Shown here: piece by piece, positions 51,361-62,133 of the stretch
Layout of the letters: every line of letters starts with the position of its first letter
Position numbering within the stretch: the stretch's first letter is position 1
Assembly: GCF_013433315.1 (NCBI RefSeq)
Contig: NZ_WXVV01000008.1
Location: forward strand, 124,001 to 188,000
Direction: 5' to 3'
DNA: 64,000 nucleotides
DNA from: Pseudomonas crudilactis
Lineage (GTDB): Bacteria; Pseudomonadota; Gammaproteobacteria; Pseudomonadales; Pseudomonadaceae
The notes under the pieces: model-generated
What the model saw: only the letters and a program-made list of their open reading frames with translations
Database searches by the model: none
Told to the model about the DNA's origin: nothing
Translations under genes and position numbers: made by a program

Positions 51361-51582
51361 CTAGTCAGATTTGTCGCCACCGGCCAGGTTCTTCTTGGCG
51401 CCGGTCTTGAAATCGGTTTCGTACCAACCGCCGCCGCTGAGGCGAAAGCCTGGCATCGACAGTTGTTTCTTGAGCTCTGGCGCCTGACAGGCAGGGCAGT
51501 CGACCAGCGGGGCCTCGCTGATCTTTTGAATGGCTTCCAACTGATGACCACAGGAAGCACATTGATAATCGTACATCGGCAT
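51361..51582 (-). CDS. FmdB-family zinc-ribbon protein
   Basis: A 73-residue protein with the FmdB zinc ribbon at its N terminus: MPMYDYQCASCGHQLEAIQ, then CPACQAPELKKQLSMPGF, giving two CxxC pairs. The tail has GGWYETDFKTGAKKN. The function of the family in Pseudomonas is unclear. It lies upstream of aspS on the same strand, 101 bases away, as in related genomes. Confidence 0.88.
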   Translation of the reverse strand: MPMYDYQCASCGHQLEAIQKISEAPLVDCPACQAPELKKQLSMPGFRLSGGGWYETDFKTGAKKNLAGGDKSD

Positions 51583-51658
51583 GGGGGTGTCTCGGCGATC
51601 AGATTGCCACCGCGCGCAGGGCTTTGCGGCGAAAGAGCGGGATTATATCGATTAAATG

Positions 51659-51690
51659 CGGGCTGTGCAGCCGTAAGACTGCACAGCCCG
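51659..51690 (-). terminator. Perfect hairpin after the RHH gene
   Basis: GCGGGCTGTGCAG and its complement form a 13-bp stem around eight bases. The T-run on the minus strand is poor (CATTTAATC), so termination is likely but weak. Confidence 0.5.
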
Positions 51691-51723
51691 CAACCTCGTT
51701 TGCAACCGCTGCTTCGCGTCGAC

Positions 51724-52044
51724 TCAGCTTCCCTGGCCTGCACTCATCACACAGACCACCCGCACCAGTGCGCTGAAATTTTTAACCCCGCCATGGCGCA
51801 GATGCACTTCCCGGTCGACGTGGGACAACAGCGAACTGATCGAACAGCTGTTATTCCTGGCCATGTTGCCCAGAATATTCCAGTAAACCTGTTCCAGTCG
51901 CAGGCATGTCGCGAATCCGTTCAAACGCACGGATCGGGACAGCGGCTGAACCAATGACATGTCGAACTCGCTGACGAACGGATCGAATTTCAACTCATGC
52001 GGCAAGCCGACAACCCTGTCGCTTCGCCTGTCTCCCTCTACCAT
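51724..52044 (-). CDS. Ribbon-helix-helix domain protein
   Basis: A 106-residue protein whose central part, SRSVRLNGFATCLRLEQVYWNILGNMARNNSCSISSLLSHVDREV, matches the RHH_4 domain. This is a ribbon strand (SRSVRLNG) followed by two helices, found in small DNA-binding proteins of unknown target. The first 30 residues look unstructured. AGGAG precedes the ATG at 52044 and decides the start. It is a single gene between the FmdB protein and Dps. Confidence 0.75.
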   Translation of the reverse strand: MVEGDRRSDRVVGLPHELKFDPFVSEFDMSLVQPLSRSVRLNGFATCLRLEQVYWNILGNMARNNSCSISSLLSHVDREVHLRHGGVKNFSALVRVVCVMSAGQGS

Positions 52045-52227
52045 ATCGTTGACACTCCTTTGTCATCTCTGCTGGTTTACAAAGCCACATCCTGTGACTT
52101 CATAAAAGCGCAGACGCAAAGTTATATCCAGATGACTTATTGACCATAGCCGTAGGATAAGCCAACGATGCCGGTAAGATTCCGGACTGCCCGCGAGCAC
52201 GCCCTCAGACGTGCCCTCGGGCCTGGA

Positions 52228-52698
52228 TCAGGCTTCGAGCAACGCACGCAACATCCACGCGGTTTTTTCGTGAACCTGCATGCGCTGGGTCAGCAAGTCT
52301 GCCGTTGGCTCGTCACTGACCTTATCGAGGAGCGGGAAGATACCGCGCGCAGTGCGAGTCACCGCCTCCTGACCATCGACCAGCTGTCTGATCATGTCCT
52401 CGGCACTCGGCACCCCCACCTCCTCCTTGATAGAAGAAAGACGTGCATAGGTGGCATAGGCACCCGGTGCAGGAAAGCCCAGCGCGCGAATACGCTCGGC
52501 GATCGAGTCCACGGCCAGCGCCAACTCGTTGTATTGCTCTTCGAACATCAAGTGCAGCGTACGAAACATCGGGCCGGTGACGTTCCAGTGGAAGTTGTGG
52601 GTTTTCAGATACAGCACGTAGGTGTCCGACAGCAGACGCGACAAGCCTTCGACGATGGACTTGCGATCTTCTTCACTGATACCGATATCGATTGCCAT
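52228..52698 (-). CDS. dps: Dps-family DNA-binding ferritin-like protein
   Basis: A 156-residue four-helix protein that assembles to a 12-mer, stores iron and guards DNA against oxidants. The ferroxidase residues lie in [45 protein letters not shown] (His, Asp and Glu of the interface site). The N terminus is short, without the Lys-rich tail of E. coli Dps, so direct DNA binding may be weak. AGGGGG lies before the ATG. The order matches PA0962 in PAO1. Confidence 0.9.
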   Translation of the reverse strand: MAIDIGISEEDRKSIVEGLSRLLSDTYVLYLKTHNFHWNVTGPMFRTLHLMFEEQYNELALAVDSIAERIRALGFPAPGAYATYARLSSIKEEVGVPSAEDMIRQLVDGQEAVTRTARGIFPLLDKVSDEPTADLLTQRMQVHEKTAWMLRALLEA

Positions 52699-53010
52699 GT
52701 TTACCCCCTAACGGCGATTGAATTCATCCAACAGGTGCAGACCCACTCTAGCAAGGCTGTCGACACCCCGCAGCCCCGATCAGGTGCAGCCACTGCGACA
52801 AATCGACCGAGGCGATGCCGCTGGCCGGGCTGATTTGAGTAGCCGCAGGCTTTGCTGTTAAATAGGCAGTGTGTCGCCATGCCCCATTTTTCGGGGTGTT
52901 GCGCATAGGCTGATGCCGTGAACGTGTCCACCGCCTCTTATTTTGTTCCGAAGCGAACCGTGCGCCTTCAGCTCTTCCTTGTGAGCCGTCATAAACGTGA
53001 GCCAATCAAA

Positions 53011-53613
53011 ATGTTGAAAATCGTCCACCTGCTAATGGGCGCAGCGGCATTGCTGCTGTCGTTCATACCCAGCTTGAAATCCGAAGCCGTTCCCTACCTG
53101 CAACAACCCGATGCACTTTACCTGGCCTTTTTCGGCCTGCTGAACCTGGTCATCGCTCCAGTAATTCCTTACTGGAACAAAGGCCCGCGTCAGCATCTGC
53201 AAAATCTGGTCAGCGCTCTTCTGGTGCTGACCGTCGTCCTGCAAACCTTGACCCTGATCGCCCCGATGCCCGTCATCGCCGGCCAGCCAGCCGTGCTGTT
53301 CACCCTGGTGATCGCGCTGGTTGCCGTGGTCTTGCACCTGGCGGTGAGCTTCTATCGTTCTTTACCTGCTGCCGCTCCAACCAGCTATGACATGACCAAC
53401 CGTGATACCGGTACCGTCAAGTGGTTCAACACCTCCAAAGGCTTCGGCTTTATCTCCCGGGATTCCGGTGATGATATTTTCGTGCACTTCCGTGCCATCC
53501 GTGGCGAAGGCCACCGCGTACTGGTCGAAGGCCAGCGCGTGGAATTCTCGGTGATGAACCGGGACAAAGGCCTGCAAGCCGAGGACGTGATCGCCGCCTT
53601 GCCGCGTCGCTGA
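53011..53613 (+). CDS. Membrane-anchored cold-shock-domain protein
   Basis: A 200-residue protein in two parts. The first 115 residues hold four hydrophobic segments (about 3-20, 36-53, 64-88 and 93-112). The last 68 residues are a complete cold-shock domain, with [19 protein letters not shown] (RNP1) and [13 protein letters not shown] (RNP2), close to the free cold-shock protein at 36703. It should therefore present an RNA-binding domain on the inner membrane. I start at the ATG at 53011, where the first hydrophobic helix begins; GTGAG upstream is a weak ribosome site, and the reading from 52918 adds a basic stretch. PA0961 has the same position in PAO1. Confidence 0.8.
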   Translation: MLKIVHLLMGAAALLLSFIPSLKSEAVPYLQQPDALYLAFFGLLNLVIAPVIPYWNKGPRQHLQNLVSALLVLTVVLQTLTLIAPMPVIAGQPAVLFTLVIALVAVVLHLAVSFYRSLPAAAPTSYDMTNRDTGTVKWFNTSKGFGFISRDSGDDIFVHFRAIRGEGHRVLVEGQRVEFSVMNRDKGLQAEDVIAALPRR

Positions 53614-53624
53614 TCCAAGGCAAT

Positions 53625-53661
53625 AAAAAACCGCGTGCAGCCTGGCTGTACGCGGTTTTTT
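53625..53661. terminator. Bidirectional terminator between the converging cold-shock-domain gene and slyX
   Basis: AAAAAACCGCGTGCAG and CTGTACGCGGTTTTTTT form a stem with A-run before and T-run after, so it can serve both strands. Confidence 0.85.
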
Positions 53662-53696
53662 TATGTCTTCACTTTCTATTCAAGCAAATGGCTCAC

Positions 53697-53903
53697 TCAA
53701 TAGTGCGGCGGTGGCGCTTCTTCTTCGAACGATTCGAACTGCCCGACCATCTCTTCCTGACGCTTGAGCAGTGCCGCCATCTGCAATTGCAGGCGATCAA
53801 CCACACGCTGCTGCGCGACCAGCACGTCGTTCAACGACTGGATGGTGTCATCCTGAAACGCCAGACGGCTTTCCAGATCGGTAACGCGTTGTTCCAGGCT
53901 CAT
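53697..53903 (-). CDS. slyX: SlyX family protein
   Basis: A 68-residue coiled-coil protein ([49 protein letters not shown]) with a Pro-rich end (APPPHY), as typical for SlyX. The role is unknown; the name comes from its linkage to slyD in E. coli. It lies four bases after the HIT gene, on the same strand. Confidence 0.9.
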   Translation of the reverse strand: MSLEQRVTDLESRLAFQDDTIQSLNDVLVAQQRVVDRLQLQMAALLKRQEEMVGQFESFEEEAPPPHY

Positions 53904-53906
53904 GCT

Positions 53907-54332
53907 TCAGCCCTCCAGAAACGTGAAGTCTTCGGTCAGCACCAGACGCAAGCGTTCGCGAATGGCCGTCACTTGCTCGGCGCTATAAGGCTTGGCCGGG
54001 TGTTTGCCCCAGACCGGCGCCGGCCAGGCGGCGTCATCGCGTTTGCGCACAATCACGTGCATGTGCAATTGGCTGACGACGTTACCCAGCGTCGCCACGT
54101 TCATTTTGTCCGCATCCAGCAAATCCTTGAGCAACTCGGCCAGCGCGGTGGTTTCCAGCCATAACTGCTGTTGATCGGCGACATCCAACTGAAACAACTC
54201 GCTGATATCGTCGCGACGAGGCACCAGGATGAACCACGGATAGTTGCTGTCATTGGACAGCAACAGTCGGCAGAGCGGGAAGTCACCGAGGGTCAGCGTG
54301 TCCTGTTGAAGTCGTGAATCTAAAGCAAACAC
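53907..54332 (-). CDS. HIT-family nucleotide hydrolase/transferase
   Basis: A 141-residue histidine-triad protein. The catalytic motif is QLHMHVIVRKRDDAAW (His-x-His-x form, with the third position changed from His to Arg-type sequence, as in many short proteobacterial HIT proteins). Before it stand LLLSNDSNYPWFILVPRR and LDADKMNVATLGN. I start at the GTG at 54332, which has GGAG nine bases upstream and gives the usual N terminus FALDSRLQQDTL; the reading from 54437 is too long. It is in an operon with slyX. Confidence 0.85.
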   Translation of the reverse strand: MFALDSRLQQDTLTLGDFPLCRLLLSNDSNYPWFILVPRRDDISELFQLDVADQQQLWLETTALAELLKDLLDADKMNVATLGNVVSQLHMHVIVRKRDDAAWPAPVWGKHPAKPYSAEQVTAIRERLRLVLTEDFTFLEG

Positions 54333-55228
54333 TACGCGCACTCCGGCTGATCGACATTTTGAGCTTAGCGGCCATCCCGCAGGACGCAGCACCAAGCGAC
54401 AGACCGGCAGCATACCTGCGATTGCGCCAGCCTTCACGACAGCTGTGCCCTCTTGTCATTCGCCGCACGCCCCGACATGGGACATATACCGACACGTTGC
54501 ACCAGCAAAGAACCGGGAACGGCAATAAACACACGCAAATGACCGAAAACCCCTGATGCGCTCAAGGTCGCCCACTCACCAAGCTGTGTGATTACAGGAC
54601 AGCGTGTGTGTTTTTTTGCACCAAAACCGCACAGTGCGTCTACGCTCATGCGTCGAAGCATCCGCCGAATACTCACTCACGGGGTGAACCGGTAACGTTT
54701 TTCGCTGTCGCGGGCAGCGGACGCCGTGGCAACACCAATGCAGGAATGGCGTCAAGCCCTTGTAAAAATAGGCTTTGCGCCCCGTATTCATGAGGTTTTT
54801 ACAGGTAACACGCGCTGTTCAGAAAAATAACCGCACTGACTTTGCGGTTTGTGCACGCTTGTTGCATTCGCACACATATGGACTATAAGCGCACCACACG
54901 ATGTGGATGCCTCAAGCCCAACAAAAACAGTGGCAGGGTTGCCCGATGGAGATTCAAGTGTTTTGCCAGGGACTCTTTTTTAGCGATGCGAACGGCTAAG
55001 AAAACAGCGAAAAAGTTGTAGGCCCGATTGCATCGGTACTGTGAATTTGCGACATCTACACAACCGTTTGCGACAGCGTCGTAAAGAAGGTGAAAGGTTA
55101 GATTCGCAAGTATCGCCAACATTGTCGGCGTGATATAAGTTTGCGCCGACACAAAAAGAAAGAGCCGCCCAGATAATAAAACAGGTGGGACGGCAGTACT
55201 CTTCTAAAAACCAAAGGAGCAAATCACG
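54333..55228. other. Long intergenic region upstream of oprD
   Basis: About 900 bases without a convincing gene, lower in GC than the neighbours. Short frames here have no ribosome sites or family likeness. I expect the oprD promoter and regulatory sites in the right half, but no motif is clear enough to name. Confidence 0.5.
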
Positions 55229-56554
55229 ATGCGCGTGATGAAGTGGAGCATGATCGCCCTGGCTGTTGCAGCAGGCACCTCGCAGTTCGCAATGGCGTCT
55301 TCCCAGGACGAGTCCAAAGGTTTCTTTGGAGACCAGAGCCTGAAACTGAAGACCCGTTTTGAATACATGAACCGTGACTTTAAAAACGGTGCAGGCAACG
55401 GCACTTCCGGTACTGCTGGTTATCGCCAGGATTCCGGTCTCAGCCAACTGCTGACTTACGAATCGGGCTTCACTCAAGGCACCGTTGGCTTCGGTCTCGA
55501 CGCCATGGCAATGGGTTCGGTCAAACTGGACGGCGGCTCGGGCCACCGCGGTAACGGCCTGTTCGCCAACGACAGCGATGGCAACCCGGAAAAATCCCAG
55601 GGCAAAATCGGCGGCGCAGTCAAATTCCGCGTATCCGACACCGTTCTGAAATACGGCCAGCAATTCGTTGCCAGCCCGGTATTCGCCACCGACGACAGCC
55701 GTCTGCTGCCAGAAGTCGCCACCGGTACCCTGATCACTTCCAAAGAGATCAAAGGTCTGGAACTGAGCGCAGGTCGCTTCACGTCCCTGAGCAAACAAAC
55801 CGGTATGGGCCGTGACAGCATCGGCGGTCTGCCTGATGAGAACGGCAATGGCGGCAAAGGCCTGACCAACATCAACATCTTCGGCGCCAGCTACTCGTTC
55901 ACCGATAACTTCACTGGTGCCTTGGCTGCTTCCGACGCTGACGACTACTTCAAGAAGTACTACGTCAACCTGAACTACACCTTGCCAATCAACGACGAGC
56001 AGTCGCTGAACTTCGACTTCAACGGCTACCACACCAAAGGCGAAAGCCGCGGTGACCTGGTTGACGCGATCGGCGACGGCACCACTGGTGTGGACAACAA
56101 CCTGTGGTCCCTGGCCGCTGCTTACAGCATCGGTGCCCACAAGTTCACCCTCGCTCACCAGCGCTCCAGCGGCGACAACGCTTACTACTATGGCGTTGAC
56201 GGTAACAGCACCATCTTCGTTGCCAACTCCATTCAGATCTCCGACTTCGTGGGCCGCGACGAGCGTTCCTGGCAGGCTCGCTACGACCTGAACATGAAAA
56301 CCTACGGCGTACCTGGCCTGAGCTTCATGACCCGTTACGTGATGGGTGACCACATCACCACCAACGGTCTGGGTGAAGGCAAGGAAAACGAGTGGAACGC
56401 CGAGTCCAAGTACGTGATCCAGGAAGGCCCGGCCAAAGACCTGTCGTTCCGTCTGCGTTATGCCATGTACCGCTCCAACGGCGCGTACAGCGGCTACTCG
56501 TCTGACAACAACGACACCCGTCTGATCGTTGAGTACCCACTGAACATCCTTTAA
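55229..56554 (+). CDS. oprD: OprD-family outer-membrane porin
   Basis: A 441-residue monomeric 18-strand-type porin. A signal peptide ends near residue 23 (SQFAMA). The mature protein begins with SKGFFGDQSLKLKTRFEYMNRDFKNG, the family start, and ends with VEYPLNIL. Other family stretches: YESGFTQGTVGFGLDA, VKFRVSDTVLKYGQQ and SFMTRYVMGDHI. OprD members carry basic amino acids or carboxylates; the position next to HIT-slyX corresponds to PA0958 (OprD), but the substrate is uncertain. AAGGAG precedes the ATG. Confidence 0.88.
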   Translation: MRVMKWSMIALAVAAGTSQFAMASSQDESKGFFGDQSLKLKTRFEYMNRDFKNGAGNGTSGTAGYRQDSGLSQLLTYESGFTQGTVGFGLDAMAMGSVKLDGGSGHRGNGLFANDSDGNPEKSQGKIGGAVKFRVSDTVLKYGQQFVASPVFATDDSRLLPEVATGTLITSKEIKGLELSAGRFTSLSKQTGMGRDSIGGLPDENGNGGKGLTNINIFGASYSFTDNFTGALAASDADDYFKKYYVNLNYTLPINDEQSLNFDFNGYHTKGESRGDLVDAIGDGTTGVDNNLWSLAAAYSIGAHKFTLAHQRSSGDNAYYYGVDGNSTIFVANSIQISDFVGRDERSWQARYDLNMKTYGVPGLSFMTRYVMGDHITTNGLGEGKENEWNAESKYVIQEGPAKDLSFRLRYAMYRSNGAYSGYSSDNNDTRLIVEYPLNIL

Positions 56555-56600
56555 TAGAGATGCGCAGCTGACGTACTGTAGAGCCATGCTCTAACAAGAA

Positions 56601-56632
56601 CCGCTCACCTGATTCAGGTGAGCGGTTTTTTT
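56601..56632 (+). terminator. Rho-independent terminator of oprD
   Basis: CCGCTCACCTGA and its complement around a single-base loop, followed by seven T. Confidence 0.92.
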
Positions 56633-56706
56633 ATGCCTGCACTTATTGCATCCCTGCAACAAAGATTAGCCAGCTATCTATTAGCTGGCGAACTTTCACG
56701 ACAGGC

Positions 56707-56752
56707 ATAAAAAAACCCAAGAGCATGAATGACTCTTGGGTTCTTATTGATT
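56707..56752 (-). terminator. Rho-independent terminator of mscS
   Basis: AACCCAAGAG pairs with CTCTTGGGTT; on the minus strand the stem is followed by seven T. Confidence 0.88.
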
Positions 56753-56782
56753 AACTGACTGCAAAGCCAGGTATCAAGGTTG

Positions 56783-57625
56783 TTACTGTGCTGCTGTTTC
56801 CTGAACTACGCGAATCGTCCGCTGCGGAAAAGGAATATCAATACCGGCGGTTTTTAAACGATCACGCGACTGCTCGTTAAACATGAACATCACGTCCCAG
56901 TAGTCTGCAGTTTTAACCCACACACGCAGGGAAACTGTGATCGCACTGTCACCCAGCGTCGAAATCACCGCCTGCGGTGCCGGGTCTTTCAGAATACGCT
57001 CGTCGTTGGCCAGATCCAGCAGCACTTGACGGGCCTTTTGCAGATCGGCTTCATAATCGACGCCCACATCAAACACAACCTTACGGGTCGGCTGACGGTT
57101 GGTGTTGGTGATGATGCCGTTCGACAGGTTGCCGTTAGGCATGATGATGGTCTTGTTATCCCCAGTACGCAGCACGGTATGGAAAATCTGGATACTGTCG
57201 ACCGTGCCCGCTACGCCTTGCGCTTCGATCCAGTCACCAATACGGAACGGACGAAACAGCAGAATCAGCACGCCGCCAGCGAAGTTCGCCAGGCTGCCCT
57301 GCAAGGCCAGACCGATCGCCAGACCGGCAGCACCGATCGCAGCAACAAACGAAGTGGTTTCAACACCGATCATCGAAGCGACGCTGACAATCAGCAGCAC
57401 CTTGAGAATGATGTTCGCCAGGCTGCTGATAAAACCTTGCAGCGCCAGATCGGCATTACGCAGGGCCAGCAGACCGCCGAGTTTCTGCGTGACCTTGTTG
57501 ATCAGCCACCAGCCGATGGCCAAGGTAATCACTGCCAGCAGCACGCGGCTGCCGTATTCCATGATCATCGGGATCCACGCCTGGGATGCCTTGACCAGGT
57601 TGTCCACCTCAGCATTCAAATCCAT
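56783..57625 (-). CDS. mscS: Small-conductance mechanosensitive channel MscS
   Basis: A 280-residue MscS channel that opens under membrane tension and protects the cell in osmotic downshock. Three membrane segments (about 23-45, 62-84 and 88-125) are present, the last being the glycine/alanine-rich pore helix FVAAIGAAGLAIGLALQGSLANFAGGVLILLFRPFRIGD. The beta domain and C-terminal alpha/beta domain follow. AGGAG lies before the ATG. Its length is close to the E. coli protein (286). Confidence 0.94.
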   Translation of the reverse strand: MDLNAEVDNLVKASQAWIPMIMEYGSRVLLAVITLAIGWWLINKVTQKLGGLLALRNADLALQGFISSLANIILKVLLIVSVASMIGVETTSFVAAIGAAGLAIGLALQGSLANFAGGVLILLFRPFRIGDWIEAQGVAGTVDSIQIFHTVLRTGDNKTIIMPNGNLSNGIITNTNRQPTRKVVFDVGVDYEADLQKARQVLLDLANDERILKDPAPQAVISTLGDSAITVSLRVWVKTADYWDVMFMFNEQSRDRLKTAGIDIPFPQRTIRVVQETAAQ

Positions 57626-57701
57626 GTTCTATCTCCTGATTTCCGGCCATTGGGCACGCGAAAAATAAGCGGCAGAAACCCGCCGGGTGTACACAAAACA
57701 A

Positions 57702-57790
57702 TGTGGGAGCGAGCCTGCTCGCGAAGGCGCCGTGTCATTCAGCAATGAGTTGACTGACACACCGCCTTCGCGAGCAGGCTCGCTCCCACA
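57702..57790. repeat. REPIN-like pair, TGTGGGAGCGAGC family
   Basis: Inverted arms TGTGGGAGCGAGCCTGCTCG and complement between yajQ and mscS. Confidence 0.85.
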
Positions 57791-57806
57791 GGTCATCTGA
57801 CCGAGC

Positions 57807-59350
<1,544 letters not shown>

Positions 59351-59383
59351 GCAGCGGCTACGCTGGCCACTTGTTCCTCTGCT

Positions 59384-61432
59384 GTGAAAAACCTGATGCC
59401 ATTGCGCCAGCGCCTCGAAAACCTGCCGGTCGGCCAGAAACTGCTGGCCGCCCTGCTGGTGCTGTTGACCACCGTTCTGCTGGTCGCCAACCTGACCTTT
59501 ATCAGTGCCGCCTACTACATTTCCCAGGAAAGCATGGCGCCGCAGGCGTTGCAGACCATCGGCCGGCTGATTTCCAACCCCAGCCTGGTCAGCGAAGCCC
59601 TGCAATCACCGCAGAGCGCCGAGCGCCTGCTCAAAGAACTCGACAGCTATTCACCACTGCGCGCCGCCGCCCTGTATGACGGCAAGGGCGAACGCCTGGC
59701 GCAAGTGCAGCGCGGCGACAAACTGAATCTGCCGGAGCGCTATCGGCACATCGAAGCGTGGCAACTGACCGAATTTCGCAGCAACCAGTTGATCACCCTG
59801 CCCCGCCCCGGCACTGCGCCGGGCCACTTGTTGCTGGTGGCCAGCAGCGAACTGCCGATGGCGTTCTACACCGGCACCCTGACCGCGAGCCTTGGCATTC
59901 TGATTTTCAGCGTGCTGTTGTGGCTGGTGATTGCCCGTCAGATCAAACGCCTGATCACCCGGCCGATTCATCAGCTCGAGGAGTTGTCCCGTCAGGTGAC
60001 CCGCGAAGAGAACTACGCCCTGCGCGCCTCACGCGGCAATCATGACGAAATCGGCAGTCTCGCCGAGGCGTTCAACACCATGCTGTCGCGCATCGAAGCC
60101 CGCGAGCAGCAACTCAAGCGCGCCCGCGACGATTCGCAAGCCGCTTACGATCAGGCGCAGGGTCTGGCGGAAGAAACCCGCCACACCAACCGCAAGCTGG
60201 AACTGGAAGTCCAGGTGCGCAGCAAGATCGAAAAGAAGCTCACCGGTTTCCAGAACTACCTCAACAGCATCATCGACTCGATGCCCTCGGCGCTGATCGC
60301 CCTCGACGAACAGCTTTACGTCACCCAATGGAACCAGGAGGCCAGCGCCCTTTCCGGCACTCGGCTGGACGAGGCGCTGAACCAGCCGATCTTTCTCGCC
60401 TTCGAACCGCTCAAGCCGTTTCTGCCGCAACTCAAGCAGACCGTCGAACAGCACACTGTGGCGAAAATCGAGCGAGTGACGTGGTTCAAGGACGATGAAC
60501 CGAAGCATTACGCGCTGACGTTCTACCCGTTGATGGGCGGCGCCGGGCGTGGCGTGGTGATCCGTATCGACGACATCACCCAGCGTCTGTCGCTGGAAGA
60601 AATGATGGTGCAGTCGGAAAAAATGCTTTCGGTCGGTGGTCTCGCCGCCGGCATGGCCCATGAAATCAATAACCCGCTGGGCGCGATCCTGCACAACGTG
60701 CAGAACATTCGCCGACGCCTGTCCGCCGATCTGCCGAAGAACCTCGAAACCGCCGAGCAACTGGGCATTGAACTGGACACGGTAAACCGCTATCTGCAGG
60801 GCCGCGAAGTACCGCAACTGCTCGACGGCATCCAACAGGCCGGCGCCCGCGCGGCGAAAATCGTCACGCACATGCTCAGCTTCAGCCGTCGCAGCACCCG
60901 ACAAATGGCGCCGTGCGACTTACCGGCATTGATCGATCAAGCAGTGGAAATCGCTGGCAACGACTTTGATCTGGCCATCGGCTTCGACTTCAAGGGCCAG
61001 GCGATCATCCGTCAGTTCGACCCGGCGCTCGGTCCGGTGCCGGGCACCGCCAATGAACTTGAGCAAGTGCTGCTCAACCTGTTGAAAAACGCCGCGCAGG
61101 CCATCCATCAGCGTGAAGACGACAGCGAACCGGGACGGATCATCCTGCGCACCAAGCTCAATCCACCGTGGGCCGAAATCCAGGTCGAGGACAACGGCAT
61201 CGGCATGAGCGAGAACGTGCGCAAACGCACCTTCGAGCCGTTCTTCACCACCAAGGAAATCGGTCAGGGCACCGGCCTTGGCTTGTCGGTGTCGTACTTC
61301 ATCATCACCAATAATCACAAAGGACAGATGGAGGTGCAGTCGGCACCGGGCCAAGGCACCTGTTTCACCTTGCGCCTGCCGTTGACGCAACCGCTGCCTA
61401 TCGCTGCCGAAACCAATCAATTATCGAGGTAA
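59384..61432 (+). CDS. Orphan membrane sensor histidine kinase with PAS domain
   Basis: A 682-residue histidine kinase. Two membrane segments (about 20-42 and 166-188) enclose a periplasmic sensor. HAMP (about 190-240), a coiled coil, a PAS domain (about 290-400) and a histidine box GLAAGMAHEINNPLGAILHN with His426 follow. The ATPase domain comes next, with N box NLLKNAAQAI, DNGIGMSENV, FEPFFTTKEIGQGTGLGLSVS. The H-box type is that of NtrB/AtoS-like kinases. No response regulator is adjacent. The start is GTG at 59384; ATG at 59396 is possible. By position it corresponds to PA4398, a kinase linked to swarming and biofilm in P. aeruginosa. Confidence 0.85.
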   Translation: MKNLMPLRQRLENLPVGQKLLAALLVLLTTVLLVANLTFISAAYYISQESMAPQALQTIGRLISNPSLVSEALQSPQSAERLLKELDSYSPLRAAALYDGKGERLAQVQRGDKLNLPERYRHIEAWQLTEFRSNQLITLPRPGTAPGHLLLVASSELPMAFYTGTLTASLGILIFSVLLWLVIARQIKRLITRPIHQLEELSRQVTREENYALRASRGNHDEIGSLAEAFNTMLSRIEAREQQLKRARDDSQAAYDQAQGLAEETRHTNRKLELEVQVRSKIEKKLTGFQNYLNSIIDSMPSALIALDEQLYVTQWNQEASALSGTRLDEALNQPIFLAFEPLKPFLPQLKQTVEQHTVAKIERVTWFKDDEPKHYALTFYPLMGGAGRGVVIRIDDITQRLSLEEMMVQSEKMLSVGGLAAGMAHEINNPLGAILHNVQNIRRRLSADLPKNLETAEQLGIELDTVNRYLQGREVPQLLDGIQQAGARAAKIVTHMLSFSRRSTRQMAPCDLPALIDQAVEIAGNDFDLAIGFDFKGQAIIRQFDPALGPVPGTANELEQVLLNLLKNAAQAIHQREDDSEPGRIILRTKLNPPWAEIQVEDNGIGMSENVRKRTFEPFFTTKEIGQGTGLGLSVSYFIITNNHKGQMEVQSAPGQGTCFTLRLPLTQPLPIAAETNQLSR

Positions 61433-61435
61433 CCC

Positions 61436-62020
61436 ATGGGCTTTCGCCTGTCGAAAATCTACACCCGCACCGGTGACAAAGGCGAAACCGGCCTGGGCGA
61501 TGGCCGCCGCGTGCCCAAGGATCACCCGCGCATCGAGGCAATCGGCGAGGTCGATACGCTGAACAGTCAGGTCGGCGTGTTGCTGGCCGGGTTGCTGGCC
61601 GAGCGTGACACGTATCCCGGACTAAATGAACTGATCGAGGTGTTGGCACCTTGTCAGCATCGGCTGTTCGATCTGGGTGGCGAGTTAGCGATGCCGGAGT
61701 ATCAGGCATTGAACGCGGCAGAAATCGAACGGCTGGAAACTGCGATCGATCTGTGGAATGAAGAGCTGGGGCCGCTGGAGAATTTCATTCTTCCGGGCGG
61801 GTCGATGCTGATTGCGCAGGCGCATGTGTGCCGGAGTCTGGCGAGGAGTGCCGAGCGGCGCTGTCAGCATTTGAATGCGCTGGAGCCGTTGGCCGGGGTT
61901 GGGCTGGCGTATATCAATCGGTTGTCGGATTTGCTGTTTGTCGCGGCGCGGTTGATTGCGCGGCGGCAGGGGATTGCGGAGATTCTTTGGCAACCGGCGG
62001 TAAAACCTGCAGAAAAGTAG
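61436..62020 (+). CDS. Cob(I)alamin adenosyltransferase, PduO type
   Basis: A 194-residue helical-bundle adenosyltransferase that turns cob(I)alamin and ATP into coenzyme B12. The ATP-binding N terminus KIYTRTGDKGETGLGDGRRVPKDHPRIEAIGEVDTLNSQVG is complete, and SLARSAERRCQHLN and YINRLSDLLFVAARL carry the conserved Arg and Asp near the C terminus. It starts four bases after the kinase stop (GAGGTAACCC before the ATG), so both are read together. Confidence 0.93.
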   Translation: MGFRLSKIYTRTGDKGETGLGDGRRVPKDHPRIEAIGEVDTLNSQVGVLLAGLLAERDTYPGLNELIEVLAPCQHRLFDLGGELAMPEYQALNAAEIERLETAIDLWNEELGPLENFILPGGSMLIAQAHVCRSLARSAERRCQHLNALEPLAGVGLAYINRLSDLLFVAARLIARRQGIAEILWQPAVKPAEK

Positions 62021-62031
62021 CGCCTCACAGG

Positions 62032-62120
62032 CCGCCTTCGCGAGCAAGCTCGCTCCCACAGTTGATTGGGTTCATCCAGTTGGAATGCAGTCAAATGTGG
62101 GAGCGAGCTTGCTCGCGAAG
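62032..62120. repeat. REPIN-like pair, TGTGGGAGCGAGC family, outward arms
   Basis: Here the arms stand in the opposite order: CGCCTTCGCGAGCAAGCTCG plus CTCCCACAG first, then TGTGGGAGCGAGCTTGCTCG. They lie in the gap between the converging adenosyltransferase and Nudix genes. Confidence 0.8.
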
Positions 62121-62133
62121 AGGCCAGCAGCCT

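Noticed and set aside
54883..55152. Small minus-strand frame upstream of oprD
   Set aside because: No ribosome binding site, no family likeness, and it overlaps the expected oprD promoter region.
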